From NCBI RefSeq assembly GCF_003604215.1, contig NZ_QXGS01000003.1, positions 248,001 to 312,000 on the forward strand: DNA of 64,000 nucleotides, given 5' to 3'. Positions 1-10,455 of the stretch are shown in pieces (position 1 is the first letter of the stretch; every line of letters starts with the position of its first letter). A program made the position numbers and the translations under genes. Below the pieces are notes generated by a model. That model had not been told where the DNA came from. It saw nothing but the letters and a program-made list of their open reading frames with translations, and ran no database searches. This DNA is from Teichococcus vastitatis. Lineage in GTDB: Bacteria > Pseudomonadota > Alphaproteobacteria > Acetobacterales > Acetobacteraceae.

Positions 1-861
1 GCGGGCGAACCAGTACAGGGCGGCATCGGGGTCGCTGCCGCGCAACGATTTATGCAGGGCCGAGATCAGGTTGTAGTGTTCCTCCCGGTCCTTGTCGTAC
101 AGCGCCGCCCGCTTGGCCAGCAGCACCGACAGGCCGGCGGGATCGAGCGGCCCGGTGTTCTCCGGCAGGGCCAGAAGCTGCTCGGCCATGTTCAGGATGT
201 AGCGGCCGTCGCCATTGGCCATGGCGCGCAGCACGTCCCGCGCCGGGCCATCCACCGGCAGGGCCCGGCCGGCCTCGGCCTCGGCGCGCGTCAGCAACAA
301 TTCGAGCGCCGGGTCGTCCAGCCGCTTCAGCACCATCACCTGGCAGCGGGACAGCAGCGCGCCGTTCAGCGCGAAGGACGGGTTCTCGGTGGTGGCGCCC
401 ACGAGCACCACGGTGCCATCCTCCACCACCGGCAGGAAGCCGTCCTGCTGCGCCCGGTTGAAGCGGTGGATCTCGTCCACGAATAACAGCGTGCCCTGGC
501 CGTTCGAGCGCCTGGCACGCGCCTCGTCGAACACGCGCTTCAGGTCCGCCACGCCGGAGAACACGGCGGACAGCGGTGCGAAACGCAGCGCGGCCGCTTC
601 CGCCAGCAGGCGGGCGATCGTGGTCTTGCCGACACCCGGCGGGCCCCACAGGATCAGCGAGGCCAGGGCGCCGCGTTCCAGCATGCGGCTGACGGTGCCC
701 TGCGGGCCCAGCAGGTGATCCTGGCCCACCACCTCCGATAGGGTTGCCGGCCGCAGGCGATCGGCCAGCGGGCGAACTGCGGCGGCTACTGGCCCGTCCG
801 TCTCCGGCGGTGCCGTGGCGGCGAACAGGTCGGCGGTGGGGGTGGCTTTGCGCGGCGGCAT
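1..861 (-). CDS. rarA: Replication-associated recombination protein RarA (MgsA), C-terminus outside window
   Basis: AAA+ ATPase that acts at stalled replication forks. The visible 287 residues start at an ATG near 859-861. They carry a Walker A GPPGVGKT at residues 73-80, a Walker B of the form [10 protein letters not shown], and the sensor-like stretch GATTENPSF. The reading is still open at base 1 (ending ...DAALYWFAR, typical of the family), so roughly 150 C-terminal residues are missing against a usual length near 440. It is divergent from alaS. Paralogous clamp-loader subunits or RuvB are alternatives, but the N-terminal layout and the [13 protein letters not shown] stretch are characteristic of RarA. 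Confidence 0.93.
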   Translation of the reverse strand, partial: MPPRKATPTADLFAATAPPETDGPVAAAVRPLADRLRPATLSEVVGQDHLLGPQGTVSRMLERGALASLILWGPPGVGKTTIARLLAEAAALRFAPLSAVFSGVADLKRVFDEARARRSNGQGTLLFVDEIHRFNRAQQDGFLPVVEDGTVVLVGATTENPSFALNGALLSRCQVMVLKRLDDPALELLLTRAEAEAGRALPVDGPARDVLRAMANGDGRYILNMAEQLLALPENTGPLDPAGLSVLLAKRAALYDKDREEHYNLISALHKSLRGSDPDAALYWFAR

Positions 862-1005
862 GCCGCCACTATAGGGCTGGATCCCCGGACCCTGCACCTG
901 TGCGCTGCCAGCCAGGGCCCGGCCGGCGGGACTTCCCACTCCCCGGCGGGCGCGCTACGTCATCGGCCAACCTTTTTCGCCGGCTCCAGGGCAGAACAGC
1001 GGACG

Positions 1006-3651
1006 ATGACCAGCAGCAACGACATCCGGGCCACCTTCCTCGATTACTTCGCCCGCAATGGCCATACGGTGGTGGAATCCTCGCCCCTGGTGCCGCGCAA
1101 CGATCCCACGCTGATGTTCACCAACAGCGGCATGGTGCAGTTCAAGAACGTCTTCACCGGGCAGGAGAGGCGTCCCTATTCCCGCGCCACCACCGCCCAG
1201 AAATCGGTGCGTGCCGGCGGCAAGCACAATGACCTGGACAATGTCGGCTACACCGCCCGGCACCATACCTTCTTCGAGATGCTGGGGAATTTCTCCTTCG
1301 GAGACTACTTCAAGGAACAGGCGATCGAGCACGCCTGGACGCTTCTGACCAAGGATTTCTCCCTGCCCAAGGAGAAGCTGCTGGTCACCGTGTTCTCCGA
1401 GGATGAGGACGCCGCCACCCTGTGGCGGAAGATCGCCGGACTGCCGGATGAGCGGATCATCCGCATCGCCACCAGCGACAATTTCTGGCGGATGGGCGAC
1501 ACCGGCCCCTGCGGCCCGTGTTCCGAGATCTTCTACGACCATGGCGCGTCGATCCCGGGCGGCCCCCCGGGTTCCCCAGACGAGGATGGCGACCGCTTCA
1601 TCGAGATCTGGAACCTCGTGTTCATGCAGTATCTCGAGGAGCCGGCCGGCAACCGCAATCCGCTGCCGCGCCCATCGATCGACACCGGCATGGGGCTGGA
1701 GCGCTTCGCCGCCATTCTGCAAGGCAAGCACGACAACTACGACATCGACACCTTCCGCGCATTGATCCTGGCCTCGGCCGAGGCAACGGGGCAGGCGCCG
1801 GACGGGCCGTTCAAGGTGAGCCACCGTGTCGTCGCCGACCACCTGCGCTCGGGCGCCTTCCTGATCGCCGACGGCGTCATGCCCTCCAACGAGGGCCGCG
1901 GCTACGTGCTGCGCCGGATCCTGCGGCGGGCCATGCGCCACGCCCACATGATGGGCGCGCGGGAGCCGCTGCTGTACCGCCTGTTGCCGGCCCTGATCCG
2001 GCAGATGGGAGCCGCCTACCCCGAACTGGTGCGCGCCGAGGGGCTGATCTCGGAAACGCTGAAACTGGAGGAAACCCGCTTCCGCTCGCTGCTCGAGCGC
2101 GGCCTCGGCCTGCTGGCGGAGGAAAGCGCGAAGCTGGGAGACAAGGGCACGCTGCCCGGTGACGTTGCCTTCCGCCTTTACGACACCTACGGATTTCCGG
2201 TGGACCTGACGCAGGATGCCCTGCGCGGCGAAGGCAAGGCGGTGGATCTGGCGGGTTTCGAGGCCGCCATGGCGGAGCAGAAGAAGCGCGCCCGCGCCGC
2301 CTGGGCCGGAACCGGAGAAGCCGCCACCGAGACGCTGTGGTTCGACCTCAAGGACCGCCTCGGCGCCACCGAGTTCCTCGGCTATTCGACCGAAAGCGCG
2401 GAAGGCGAGATCCTGGCCGTCATCGCCGGCGGCGCGGAGGTGGAGAAGGCCGGCCCCGGCACGGAAGTGGCCGTGGTGCTGAACCAGACCCCTTTCTACG
2501 CGGAGAGCGGCGGCCAGGTGGGCGACACCGGCAGCATCACGGCGGGGGATGGCCTGCGGATCGTCGTGCGCGACACGCAGAAGAAGCTCGGGCTGTTCGT
2601 GCATCTCGGCACGGTGGAGGCGGGGGAGGCGGCACCGGGCAAGGCGGTGCTGGCGGAGCTCGACCACACCCGCCGCGGCGCCATCCGCGCCCACCATTCC
2701 GCCACCCACCTGCTGCACGAGGCGCTGCGCCGCCGGCTCGGCACCCACGTGGCGCAGAAGGGCTCGCTCAACGCGCCGGACCGGCTGCGCTTCGATGTGA
2801 GCCAGCCGACGCCGATGGGCCCTGCCGACCTCGCCTGGGTCGAGGCCGAGGTGAATGCCCGCATCCGCGAGAACGCCGAGGTGGTGACGCGGCTGATGAC
2901 GCCGGAAGCCGCCGTCGAGGCGGGCGCCATGGCGCTGTTCGGCGAGAAGTATGGCGACGAGGTGCGCGTGGTCGGAATGGGGCACGACCCGGCGGCCAAC
3001 GAGAAGCACGGCGTGTATTCGCTGGAGCTGTGCGGCGGCACGCATGTGCGGCGCACCGGAGATATCGGCCTGTTCAAGATCGTGTCCGAAAGCGCCGTCT
3101 CGGCTGGCGTGCGGCGCGTGGAGGCGGTCACCGGCGCCGCGGCCCTGGCGCTGCTGGACGGGGAGCAGCGCCTGCTGCGCGACAGTGCCGCGGCGCTGAA
3201 GGTGACCCCCTCCGAACTGCCGGCACGGGTCGCCTCCCTGCTGGAGGAACGCCGCAAGCTGGAGCGCGATCTGGCGGACCTGCGCAAGCAGCTCGCCACC
3301 GGTGGCGGCGATTCGGCGATCGAGGAGGTGGGCGGGCTGCGCTTCTCGGGACGCAACCTGGGGGATGTGCCGCCGCGCGACCTGAAGGGCATCGCCGATG
3401 CCATCCTGAAGGGCGGCGGCGCCGATGTCGTGGCGCTGCTTTCCACGGCGGAAGGCAAGGCCAGCATCGTGGTCGGCGTCGCCGAAGCGGCGAAGGGCCG
3501 GGCCGATGCCGTGGCGCTGGTCCGCTCCGGCAGCGCGGCGGTCGGCGGCAAGGGCGGCGGCGGCCGCCCCGACATGGCGCAGGCTGGCGGTCCCGAGGCT
3601 GACAGGGCTGCCGAGGCCCTGGCCGCCATTCGATCCGCGCTGGCCGGATGA
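1006..3651 (+). CDS. alaS: Alanine--tRNA ligase
   Basis: Charges tRNA-Ala with alanine in the cytoplasm. The 881-residue product has the usual full length. The class II synthetase core opens with a FLDYF..NGH motif and [10 protein letters not shown] near residue 40. The editing domain has its zinc-binding HxxxH at 564-568 and CxxxH at 676-680, and the C-Ala domain ends in a glycine-rich [13 protein letters not shown] stretch. The ATG at 1006 gives the canonical N-terminus. The gene stands alone, divergent from rarA and convergent with the glycosyltransferase gene. Nothing looks broken. Confidence 0.98.
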   Translation: MTSSNDIRATFLDYFARNGHTVVESSPLVPRNDPTLMFTNSGMVQFKNVFTGQERRPYSRATTAQKSVRAGGKHNDLDNVGYTARHHTFFEMLGNFSFGDYFKEQAIEHAWTLLTKDFSLPKEKLLVTVFSEDEDAATLWRKIAGLPDERIIRIATSDNFWRMGDTGPCGPCSEIFYDHGASIPGGPPGSPDEDGDRFIEIWNLVFMQYLEEPAGNRNPLPRPSIDTGMGLERFAAILQGKHDNYDIDTFRALILASAEATGQAPDGPFKVSHRVVADHLRSGAFLIADGVMPSNEGRGYVLRRILRRAMRHAHMMGAREPLLYRLLPALIRQMGAAYPELVRAEGLISETLKLEETRFRSLLERGLGLLAEESAKLGDKGTLPGDVAFRLYDTYGFPVDLTQDALRGEGKAVDLAGFEAAMAEQKKRARAAWAGTGEAATETLWFDLKDRLGATEFLGYSTESAEGEILAVIAGGAEVEKAGPGTEVAVVLNQTPFYAESGGQVGDTGSITAGDGLRIVVRDTQKKLGLFVHLGTVEAGEAAPGKAVLAELDHTRRGAIRAHHSATHLLHEALRRRLGTHVAQKGSLNAPDRLRFDVSQPTPMGPADLAWVEAEVNARIRENAEVVTRLMTPEAAVEAGAMALFGEKYGDEVRVVGMGHDPAANEKHGVYSLELCGGTHVRRTGDIGLFKIVSESAVSAGVRRVEAVTGAAALALLDGEQRLLRDSAAALKVTPSELPARVASLLEERRKLERDLADLRKQLATGGGDSAIEEVGGLRFSGRNLGDVPPRDLKGIADAILKGGGADVVALLSTAEGKASIVVGVAEAAKGRADAVALVRSGSAAVGGKGGGGRPDMAQAGGPEADRAAEALAAIRSALAG

Positions 3652-3656
3652 GGCGC

Positions 3657-3701
3657 GGCGGATCCCGGATAACGGGATCCGCCAGGCCGGTGTTCCGGCC
3701 T
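3657..3701. terminator. Two tandem inverted repeats between convergent alaS and glycosyltransferase genes
   Basis: A perfect 11-bp inverted repeat (3657-3667 with 3673-3683, loop GATAA) is followed directly by a perfect 7-bp repeat (3684-3690 with 3695-3701, loop TGTT). The second overlaps the glycosyltransferase stop codon. There is no T-run, so this is a bidirectional terminator-like or 3'-end-stabilising structure rather than a textbook intrinsic terminator. Its core CCGGTGTTCCGG recurs at 8072-8083. Confidence 0.6.
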
Positions 3702-6024
3702 AGACGGCAGGTCCTTGGTAGAATCCCTGCTGTTCCAGGAAGTCCAGGCGCGCGGCGTGATCGTCCAGCCGACAGATCATGAAGCCGCGCACGCCGACGC
3801 CGATCCGGCGTGGATCGGGAAGCCCCAGCACGCCGAGATCGACACCATTGCCGTTCTCCAGCTCCACTTCCAGAACAGTGGCATCGCCCAGCGGCGGCAG
3901 GTCGAGCATGAAGGTGCGGTCGGTGGTGGCGTCCATCGGCAATTCGTAATGCGCGCCCCGCCCGCCCTGCGTGCCGCAGCGGACCGGCAAGGTGGTCGCG
4001 ACGGGCGGTGAGCGGAGCTGCAGGTAAAGGCGCAGGCCGTTGCCGTCGGAGGACAATGGCAGCGGAATGCGCAGGATCGCCGTGCCGCTGCGGCACCAGA
4101 CGCCCCAATCCTCCGCGGGGTGCCAGCTCAGGCCATCCCGCACCGCCTCAGCCAGCGCCACCGCCATGTCGGGCTTGGTGCGCAGAAAGCGGCGCGTCTG
4201 ATAATGCTTGCCGAAGCGGATCGCCTTGCGCTCGGCCAGACCGCGGGCGGGAAGCCTGGCCAGTTCCAGCACCGCGCCGAGGGTCTGGTCCTTGACGGCG
4301 CTCCAGCTGCGCGGGCGTCCTTTTTCGCGCACCACGGCTTCCTGCTGCCGGCGGGCATCGGCGTCGAAGATCAGCTGCTCCAGCTTCTGCTGGAGGTCCG
4401 GCTGGCTTTGCGGGGTGAAGTAGAGGGCCGCCTCGCCGCCCGCCTCGACCAGTGCGGAATGGCGCGCGGTCAGCACGATCTTGCCATGCGCCAGGGCTTC
4501 GGTGATCGGCAATCCCCAGCCTTCGTAATGGCTGTTGTACACGGTGAATTGGCAGCGGTCGTACAGCGCATCCAGCTCCTGATCCGAGATGCGCGACAAC
4601 AGCACCACATGGCGCTGCAGTTCCGGCGCGTGCTGCAGCAGGCTCAGCGCCGCCTCGGAGTGCCAGCCCGCCTTGCCAACGCAGACCAGGCGCGGGATGC
4701 GCTGCGCGCCATGTCGGCGCAGCAATTGCAGCCAGGCCTGGAAGACCAGCAGGTGGTCCTTGCGGCTCTCGATCGTCGCCACGAACAGGGCGAAGGGCTC
4801 GCCGCTCCGCAACGTCTTCAGCGCGTCGAGGGTAGCGTCCCCGGACGGAACGGCCACGCTGCGCGGATCGGCGTCGAGCCGGATCACATGACCCGGCAGT
4901 TCGACTTCCGGCAGCAGAACGTTCAGCTGCTGCCGCACGTCGCGCATCGTGTTCTCGGAATTGCACAGGATGCCGTGCGCGTGCAGACCCAGCGCCGCGA
5001 ACCAGCGGGCGTAATCCTGCACCATGGTCAGCAGGCAATGCTCGGGCACCACCAGCGGGACGCAGTCGTGGACAAACGGAATGTAGCGGACGTTGTGGCT
5101 CCGCTGCACTGCCCGCAGCGCGCGGAAGTAATCGGGGAAGCCCCAGGAATTGCCGAGGTTCACCAACACGGCATCCTGGCGGAACGCGAAGCCCGGTGCC
5201 GCCGCCACGCGTTGCCGCAGGCTGTCGCGCGTCAGGACCCAGGCCGGCTCCTCCGTATCGGAGCCGGTGGCGGCCAACTGCGTCAGATAGGTGAAGCCGG
5301 CGCTGTCCACCTCGTGCCAGGCGAGGTCCGACGCATCATAGGCCGCGAAGCACAGATCCAGCTCGGCCAGGGCGGGCTCAGCCATCGCACGGCTGACGAT
5401 CCCCATCTGCACCCGTTGAATGCCGGTCGGTGTCCGCGCGCCGTTGAAGTAGTCCAGCAGGTCGGTGACATCGAGCACCATCTGCAGGGCCGTCGATGAT
5501 GGGCCCGCCCGCTCCGGCCCGCCAGCGAACGCCGGCGACAGCACGGGAAGCTGACTCTCGGGCCGCGCGGCAGGTGCCTCTGCCGGGATGTCCTCCCTTG
5601 TGTCAGGCGCGGGAGACGCCCGCACGAGCCATTCCGAGGTGGCCGAGGCTTCCCGTTGCGCATCGCCGTTCTCGGGGCCGAGCGAGAACGCCCTCGCATA
5701 GGCCAGGGCCGCCTTCTGCCGGTCGCCTAGCAGCTTATGGGCGTGGCCGATCTGCACCTGGAGGTCGGAGTCATCCGGCGCGAAGTTCTCGGCCGCCCGA
5801 TACCGCGCCAGGGCTTCCGCCACCCTGCCGGATTCCTTGAGGCAGTGGCCTTCCTGAACCATCAGGGCCCAGGATTCGGGCCACAGGCTGATGATCTTCG
5901 CGTAAAGTTCGGCCGCCTCGGTCCAGCGGCCTTCGCCGCGCCGCGCGTCGGCGTCGCGAAGCAGGGCTTCGGCATCCTCCGCATGATCCTGGCTGTGGAA
6001 GTCGGCGGCGGCGTCTTGGCTCAT
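3700..6024 (-). CDS. TPR-containing GT4-type glycosyltransferase
   Basis: Likely transfers a sugar from a nucleotide-sugar donor during surface polysaccharide or glycan assembly; the acceptor cannot be read from sequence. About residues 15-135 look like tetratricopeptide repeats. A linker rich in Ala and Pro follows, then a GT-B fold from about 185 to 590. It contains TPTGIQRVQ near 200, ESRKDH near 420 and the donor-site E-x7-E pattern EGWGLPITE at 501-509. The C-terminal 150 residues form a separate domain ending in GVRGFMICRLDD..., which I do not recognise. The start is the ATG at 6024; an in-frame TTG lies at 6033. No clear Shine-Dalgarno is seen. It lies 51 nt downstream of the methyltransferase gene on the same strand. 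Confidence 0.85.
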   Translation of the reverse strand: MSQDAAADFHSQDHAEDAEALLRDADARRGEGRWTEAAELYAKIISLWPESWALMVQEGHCLKESGRVAEALARYRAAENFAPDDSDLQVQIGHAHKLLGDRQKAALAYARAFSLGPENGDAQREASATSEWLVRASPAPDTREDIPAEAPAARPESQLPVLSPAFAGGPERAGPSSTALQMVLDVTDLLDYFNGARTPTGIQRVQMGIVSRAMAEPALAELDLCFAAYDASDLAWHEVDSAGFTYLTQLAATGSDTEEPAWVLTRDSLRQRVAAAPGFAFRQDAVLVNLGNSWGFPDYFRALRAVQRSHNVRYIPFVHDCVPLVVPEHCLLTMVQDYARWFAALGLHAHGILCNSENTMRDVRQQLNVLLPEVELPGHVIRLDADPRSVAVPSGDATLDALKTLRSGEPFALFVATIESRKDHLLVFQAWLQLLRRHGAQRIPRLVCVGKAGWHSEAALSLLQHAPELQRHVVLLSRISDQELDALYDRCQFTVYNSHYEGWGLPITEALAHGKIVLTARHSALVEAGGEAALYFTPQSQPDLQQKLEQLIFDADARRQQEAVVREKGRPRSWSAVKDQTLGAVLELARLPARGLAERKAIRFGKHYQTRRFLRTKPDMAVALAEAVRDGLSWHPAEDWGVWCRSGTAILRIPLPLSSDGNGLRLYLQLRSPPVATTLPVRCGTQGGRGAHYELPMDATTDRTFMLDLPPLGDATVLEVELENGNGVDLGVLGLPDPRRIGVGVRGFMICRLDDHAARLDFLEQQGFYQGPAV

Positions 6025-6075
6025 GATGCGCAATTGGTAATGGAGCCAGACTGCCAGAGCAATTGCTTAAAGGTT

Positions 6076-6831
6076 TCACGGCCAGGACAGGGGGGCACCC
6101 TCTTCCAACACCTGCCGGACCGGCTCGGTCCACCCGGCCAGGTCGTGCAGCACGAGGCCCGGCGCGAGCGTGTCAGGCGAACGGGCCTCCCGCCGGCCCT
6201 GAAGGATTACGCGCTTGGCGGGCATGCCGGCCCGGGGCCAGAGCGGCAGCAGCGACACGGCGCCGCAGCGTGCCTGGCGCAGCGCCGCGCTGCCTTCCGA
6301 ATGGCGTCCGGCCGGAAGCACCAAGGTCACCGTTCCGCGCCGGCGCAGCGGGCGCGACAGCGCGCCGGCCCAGACATCCAGCCCGGGTCCCTGGAGATGG
6401 TGGGTCGCCGCCGCCCGCAGTCCCGCCGGCGGTGGCGTGCCGTCCGGCCAGAAGGGTGGATTGGCACAGGCGTGGTCGATGCTTCCATTCGCCGCCAGCA
6501 CCGCCGGATCGGCCACATCGCCTTGCAGCACCGTCACCCGGTCGGCCCAGCCATTGAGGGCGGCGTTCTGCCGCGCCAAATCCGCCAGTGCCGGATCCTG
6601 TTCGATGGCAATGATCCGGAGGTCCGGCACCCTGGCCAGCAGACACAGAAAGACGGCGCCGCTGCCGCATCCTGCTTCCAGAACAAGCTCCCCCGGCTGC
6701 GCCGGAATGGCCGCCGCCAGCAACACGGCGTCGAGCCCCGCGCGCAGGCCGTGGCGCATCTGCCGAAGCTGCACGCGGCCCTTCAGCAGATGGTCATGAG
6801 TCAGGAGCGGAGCGGAGGCTTCGGTCACCAT
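6076..6831 (-). CDS. N6-adenine methyltransferase, tRNA1(Val)-type (YfiC/TrmN6-like)
   Basis: S-adenosylmethionine-dependent methyltransferase, probably acting on an adenine in tRNA. SAM-binding motif I is EAGCGSG at residues 52-58, and the catalytic motif NPPF at 124-127 marks it as an N6-adenine (or glutamine) amino-methyltransferase. At 251 residues it matches tRNA1(Val) A37 methyltransferases, and RAGLDAVLLAA near residue 30 is typical of that family. It is divergent from the polyprenyl synthase gene, and the glycosyltransferase gene follows on the same strand. Exact substrate is inferred from family only. Confidence 0.82.
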   Translation of the reverse strand: MVTEASAPLLTHDHLLKGRVQLRQMRHGLRAGLDAVLLAAAIPAQPGELVLEAGCGSGAVFLCLLARVPDLRIIAIEQDPALADLARQNAALNGWADRVTVLQGDVADPAVLAANGSIDHACANPPFWPDGTPPPAGLRAAATHHLQGPGLDVWAGALSRPLRRRGTVTLVLPAGRHSEGSAALRQARCGAVSLLPLWPRAGMPAKRVILQGRREARSPDTLAPGLVLHDLAGWTEPVRQVLEEGAPLSWP

Positions 6832-7009
6832 GATGCCTGCAGAAGGGATGCGGTGGTGAAAGGGTATCGCATATCCGCCTTGATGTGCCGTGTCCCGGGG
6901 CCACTCTCAACCTCGGAGATGAGCGCGACGGAGGGCTCCGGCGCGCTGCCTTGCTGGCGTACCCTTGGGCCAGTATGGTGAGGCCCGCAGCTACGAGGTT
7001 GATGGACGC

Positions 7010-8053
7010 GTGATTTCTTCTGCCGCGCAGGGGCATCTGGAGCCAGGTGGCCCATCCGACGCGCTTCCGGATGCCGAGGATGCCCTGACCACACTGGTCC
7101 GGCTCGTCCAGGATGACATGTCCGCCTGCAACCAGCTGATCATCGACCGGATGCAGAGCCCGGTTCAGCTGATCCCGCAGCTGGCGGCCCATCTGATCGC
7201 AGCCGGCGGCAAGCGGTTGCGGCCGATGCTGACGTTGTCGGCGGCACGGCTGTGCGGCTACCAGGGCGAACGGCATATTGGATTGGCCGCCTGCGTCGAG
7301 TTCATCCACACCGCGACGCTGCTGCATGACGACGTGGTGGATGAAAGCGAGTTGCGGCGGGGCCAAGCCAGTGCCAACGCGATCTTCGGCAACAAGGCCA
7401 GCGTGCTGGTCGGCGATTTTCTGTTCGCGCGAGCCTTCCAGCTGATGGTTGCGGATGGTGCGCCGGAAGTTCTGCGCATCTTGTCCAGCGCCGCCGCCAC
7501 CATCGTGGAAGGCGAGGTCCTGCAACTGGTGATCCAGAACGACACCGCCTCCACCGAAGCTCAGTACCTGCAGGTTATCGAAGGCAAGACGGCCGCGCTG
7601 TTCGCCGCGGCCACACGGGTCGGGGCCGTTGTTGCCGACCGGCCGACACAGCAGGCCGAGGCTCTGGACAGCTACGGTCGGAACCTCGGTATTGCCTTCC
7701 AGTTGATCGACGACGCCCTCGATTATTCCGCCGTTCAGGAACAGCTGGGCAAGACCGTCGGCGATGATTTCCGGGAGGGCAAGATCACGCTTCCTGTTCT
7801 GCTGGCCTTCGCCCGTGGCGGCGAGGAGGAGAAATCCTTCTGGCGACGCGTTCTGGAGGAGCGTGAGCAGTCGGACGCGGATCTCACTCACGCGTTGCAC
7901 CTGATGCGCCAGCACGGCGTGATCGAGGAAACCGTGGCGCGGGCACGCCATTACGGCGACCTGGCGCTGCAGAGCCTTGCCGAATTCCCTGATTCGGCCC
8001 ATCGCCGCGCCTTGCAGGGCATCGTCGAGTTCTGCATCGCGCGCGTGCACTGA
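7010..8053 (+). CDS. ispB: Long-chain polyprenyl (octaprenyl-type) diphosphate synthase
   Basis: Builds the all-trans polyprenyl side chain for ubiquinone from isopentenyl diphosphate. From the GTG at 7010 the product is 347 residues. GGKRLRP is at 66-72, the first aspartate-rich motif DDVVD at 107-111 and the second DDALD at 234-238. I chose the GTG because GAGG at 6995-6998 is a suitable ribosome binding site. A longer frame opens with a TTG at 6965 but has no such site. Chain length (C40 to C50) cannot be settled by eye. It is convergent with recQ. Confidence 0.93.
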   Translation: MISSAAQGHLEPGGPSDALPDAEDALTTLVRLVQDDMSACNQLIIDRMQSPVQLIPQLAAHLIAAGGKRLRPMLTLSAARLCGYQGERHIGLAACVEFIHTATLLHDDVVDESELRRGQASANAIFGNKASVLVGDFLFARAFQLMVADGAPEVLRILSSAAATIVEGEVLQLVIQNDTASTEAQYLQVIEGKTAALFAAATRVGAVVADRPTQQAEALDSYGRNLGIAFQLIDDALDYSAVQEQLGKTVGDDFREGKITLPVLLAFARGGEEEKSFWRRVLEEREQSDADLTHALHLMRQHGVIEETVARARHYGDLALQSLAEFPDSAHRRALQGIVEFCIARVH

Positions 8054-8060
8054 CACCGGA

Positions 8061-8094
8061 TCGCTGCGGCCCCGGTGTTCCGGATCGGCAGCGA
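8061..8094. terminator. Inverted repeat between convergent ispB and recQ
   Basis: TCGCTGC at 8061-8067 pairs with GCAGCGA at 8088-8094. The loop carries a smaller stem CCGG-TGTT-CCGG at 8072-8083, identical to the core of the element at 3687-3698. There is no T-run. Likely a bidirectional 3'-end structure. Confidence 0.5.
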
Positions 8095-8106
8095 GAACCG
8101 CGGTGC

Positions 8107-9921
8107 CTAGTCGGTGAAGCCTCGGGTAATTTCCAGCACCGCCTGCCCGTAGCGCTCGAGCTTGGTGTTGCCTACACCGGGCACCGTGCTGAGGGCGGCC
8201 TGATCCTGCGGTCGCAGCGCGGCAATCTCCGCCAGGGTGCGGTCCTGGAAGATCACATAGGCCGGCACGCCCTGCGCCAATGCGGTACGGCGGCGCCAAT
8301 CGCGCAGGGCCGTGAAGCACGGGTCTCCAGAGGCTTCCTCGGCCGGGCGTGAGCGCAGCGCTCCACGCCCGGGCGCGGGGGGCAGCACCAGTTCCTCGCG
8401 CAGCATCACCTGCTGCTCGCCCCGCAAGATCGGACGCGCCGCATCCGTCGGCAGCAATTCCCCATGGTTGTCGATCGCCACGTCCAGCGCTCCCTGCGCC
8501 ACGAGCTGGCGGGCAACGCCGCGCCAGGCGAGTTCCGACAGGTCGCGTCCCACGCCGAAGGTTGGCAACTGGTCATGGCCGAATTGGGTGATCTTCTGCG
8601 TCATCTTGCCCTGGAGCACATCCACAACATGACCAAGGCCGAAGCGGCGTCCAGTCCGCAACACGGCTGACAGAAGCTTCTGAGCGGCCACCGTGCCGTC
8701 GAACAGCCGCGGCGGCGCCTGACAGATGTCGCAGCGGCCGCATGGCTCCGGAGCGGCCTCCCCGAAGCAGTGCAGCAGGATCTGGCGCCGGCAGGTCGCC
8801 GCCTCGGCGATCGCCACCATGGCTTCGAGCCGCTGGCGCTCCACCCGCTTCTGCTCGTCGGGCGCGGTGCTCTCGCCGATCCGGTGGCGGGCCAGGGCGA
8901 TGTCGCCGGCGCCGTAGAGCAGCAGCGCCTGGGCGGGCAGCCCGTCGCGGCCGGCCCGGCCAATCTCCTGGTACCAGCTCTCCGGGCTGCGGGGCAGATC
9001 GGTATGCGCCACATACCGGACATCGGGGCGGTCGATCCCCATGCCGAAGGCAATGGTGGCCGCCATCACCACGGCGTCGCCACGGGCGAAGCGACGATGC
9101 GCCTCGCGCTTGTCCCTGGGGTCCAGCCCGGCATGGAACACCAGGGAATCGTGCCCGTCCTGCCGCAGCCAATCCGCCGTCTGCTCCGCCTTGCGGCGCG
9201 TTCCGCAGTAGATCAGCCCGGCACCGGTGCCGTCAGACGCATCCTTGATGAAGCGGCGAAGCTGCGAACGCTCCTGCTCCCGCGGGGCGGCGGCGATGTG
9301 GATGTTGGGACGGTCGAAGCTGGCGCGGAATAGCGGGCTGTCCTCGAGCCCCAATTGCCGCTGGATGTCCAGCACGGTGCGCTGGTCGGCGGTGGCGGTC
9401 AGCGCGAGCCGGGGCACCCGGGGAAAGCGTTCGGCCAGCACCGGAAGGCCGCGATATTCGGGACGGAAATGGTGCCCCCACTGGCTGACGCAATGCGCCT
9501 CATCGATCGCGAAGAGCGCGATCCGCATCTCGTCCAGCCGCGCCAGCGTGGCTTCGCTGGTCAGGCGCTCCGGCGACACATAGAGGAGCTTCAGCCGACC
9601 GGCATCGAGGCTGCGCCAGATGGAGCGTGCCTCGTCCGGATCGAGTTCCGAATGCAATGCCGCAGCCGGCACGTCCTGCTGCCGGAGCGCGGCGACCTGA
9701 TCTTCCATGAGTGCGATCAGGGGCGACACCACCACGCCCAGACCCGGGCGGCACAGGGCCGGCACCTGGAAGCACAGGCTCTTGCCGCCGCCTGTCGGCA
9801 TCAGCACCAGCCCCGAACCGCCGTCCACGAGATGGCGGACCACGTCTTCCTGCAGGCCCCGGAAGCCCGGATGGCCGAAGACGCGGTGCAGAACCTCGAG
9901 AGGCTCGCCGAGATCGATCAT
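8107..9921 (-). CDS. recQ: ATP-dependent DNA helicase RecQ
   Basis: 3'-5' helicase of recombination and fork repair. The 604-residue protein has Walker A MPTGGGKS at 41-48 and DEAH at 140-143 followed by CVSQWGHHFRPEY, the RecQ aromatic-rich loop. The second helicase domain includes FGMGIDRPDVR and QEIGRAGRDG. A four-cysteine zinc-binding region lies at about 375-405 (CRRQ...CGRCDIC), then winged helix, and a C-terminal HRDC domain from about 525 ends in TVPGVGNTKLERYG. The length and domain order are those of a complete RecQ. Monocistronic as far as can be seen. Confidence 0.97.
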   Translation of the reverse strand: MIDLGEPLEVLHRVFGHPGFRGLQEDVVRHLVDGGSGLVLMPTGGGKSLCFQVPALCRPGLGVVVSPLIALMEDQVAALRQQDVPAAALHSELDPDEARSIWRSLDAGRLKLLYVSPERLTSEATLARLDEMRIALFAIDEAHCVSQWGHHFRPEYRGLPVLAERFPRVPRLALTATADQRTVLDIQRQLGLEDSPLFRASFDRPNIHIAAAPREQERSQLRRFIKDASDGTGAGLIYCGTRRKAEQTADWLRQDGHDSLVFHAGLDPRDKREAHRRFARGDAVVMAATIAFGMGIDRPDVRYVAHTDLPRSPESWYQEIGRAGRDGLPAQALLLYGAGDIALARHRIGESTAPDEQKRVERQRLEAMVAIAEAATCRRQILLHCFGEAAPEPCGRCDICQAPPRLFDGTVAAQKLLSAVLRTGRRFGLGHVVDVLQGKMTQKITQFGHDQLPTFGVGRDLSELAWRGVARQLVAQGALDVAIDNHGELLPTDAARPILRGEQQVMLREELVLPPAPGRGALRSRPAEEASGDPCFTALRDWRRRTALAQGVPAYVIFQDRTLAEIAALRPQDQAALSTVPGVGNTKLERYGQAVLEITRGFTD

Positions 9922-10455
9922 GAAATCCTGGAGCGTGGGGGAAGGAGGGGAAGCCCGTGCTTAGGCCGCAGCGGGGGGCCGCTGCAAGCCGGGGCGGATA
10001 ACGATCGCAAAAGCGATGGCCGGGGCTAGCGACCACGGGCGCGATGTTGCACATTCTGTCTGATATCACTGAGGCAGCCGATAGCTTGCTGCCGCGTTTC
10101 TTTGCTGGTCAGTTACGATTCGTGGCTCGACAGCTTATTTGATCACATTAACAACGGCACCTAACGCGATGTCCTGACGTGATTCAGGGTCAATGACCTT
10201 GAACTTCAGCATGGATGTGCAACCTGCTGAAGGCCTGAGGCTTTCGATCAAGCTAAGGGATCCAGCGGCGCTGCCAATCCGATGCGCCAATGACATCTGA
10301 TGCACGTCCGAAAAAATAACGCTTTGACATAGAAACCGAGGAGCGTCGTTGTAATTAAGACAATACCAAACTGCTAGCCGATTGGCATGCAGCCATTTTA
10401 ACGTTTCTGGCGATTGAGCCACCGTTCGAAACGCTCTGTTTGAGGACCCAAGTTT
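9922..10455. other. Less GC-rich intergenic stretch between recQ and the MarR gene
   Basis: About 530 bases without a confident gene. The part from roughly 10040 to 10455 has visibly more A and T than anything around it. It holds one weak minus-strand ORF (listed separately) and presumably the promoters of recq and marR. I see no tRNA-like fold and no transposase remnant. Confidence 0.5.

Noticed and set aside
955..3045. A 696-residue open frame antisense to alaS
   Set aside because: High GC suppresses stop codons on the opposite strand. The product is His/Arg/Gly-rich with no domain, and alaS fully accounts for the region.
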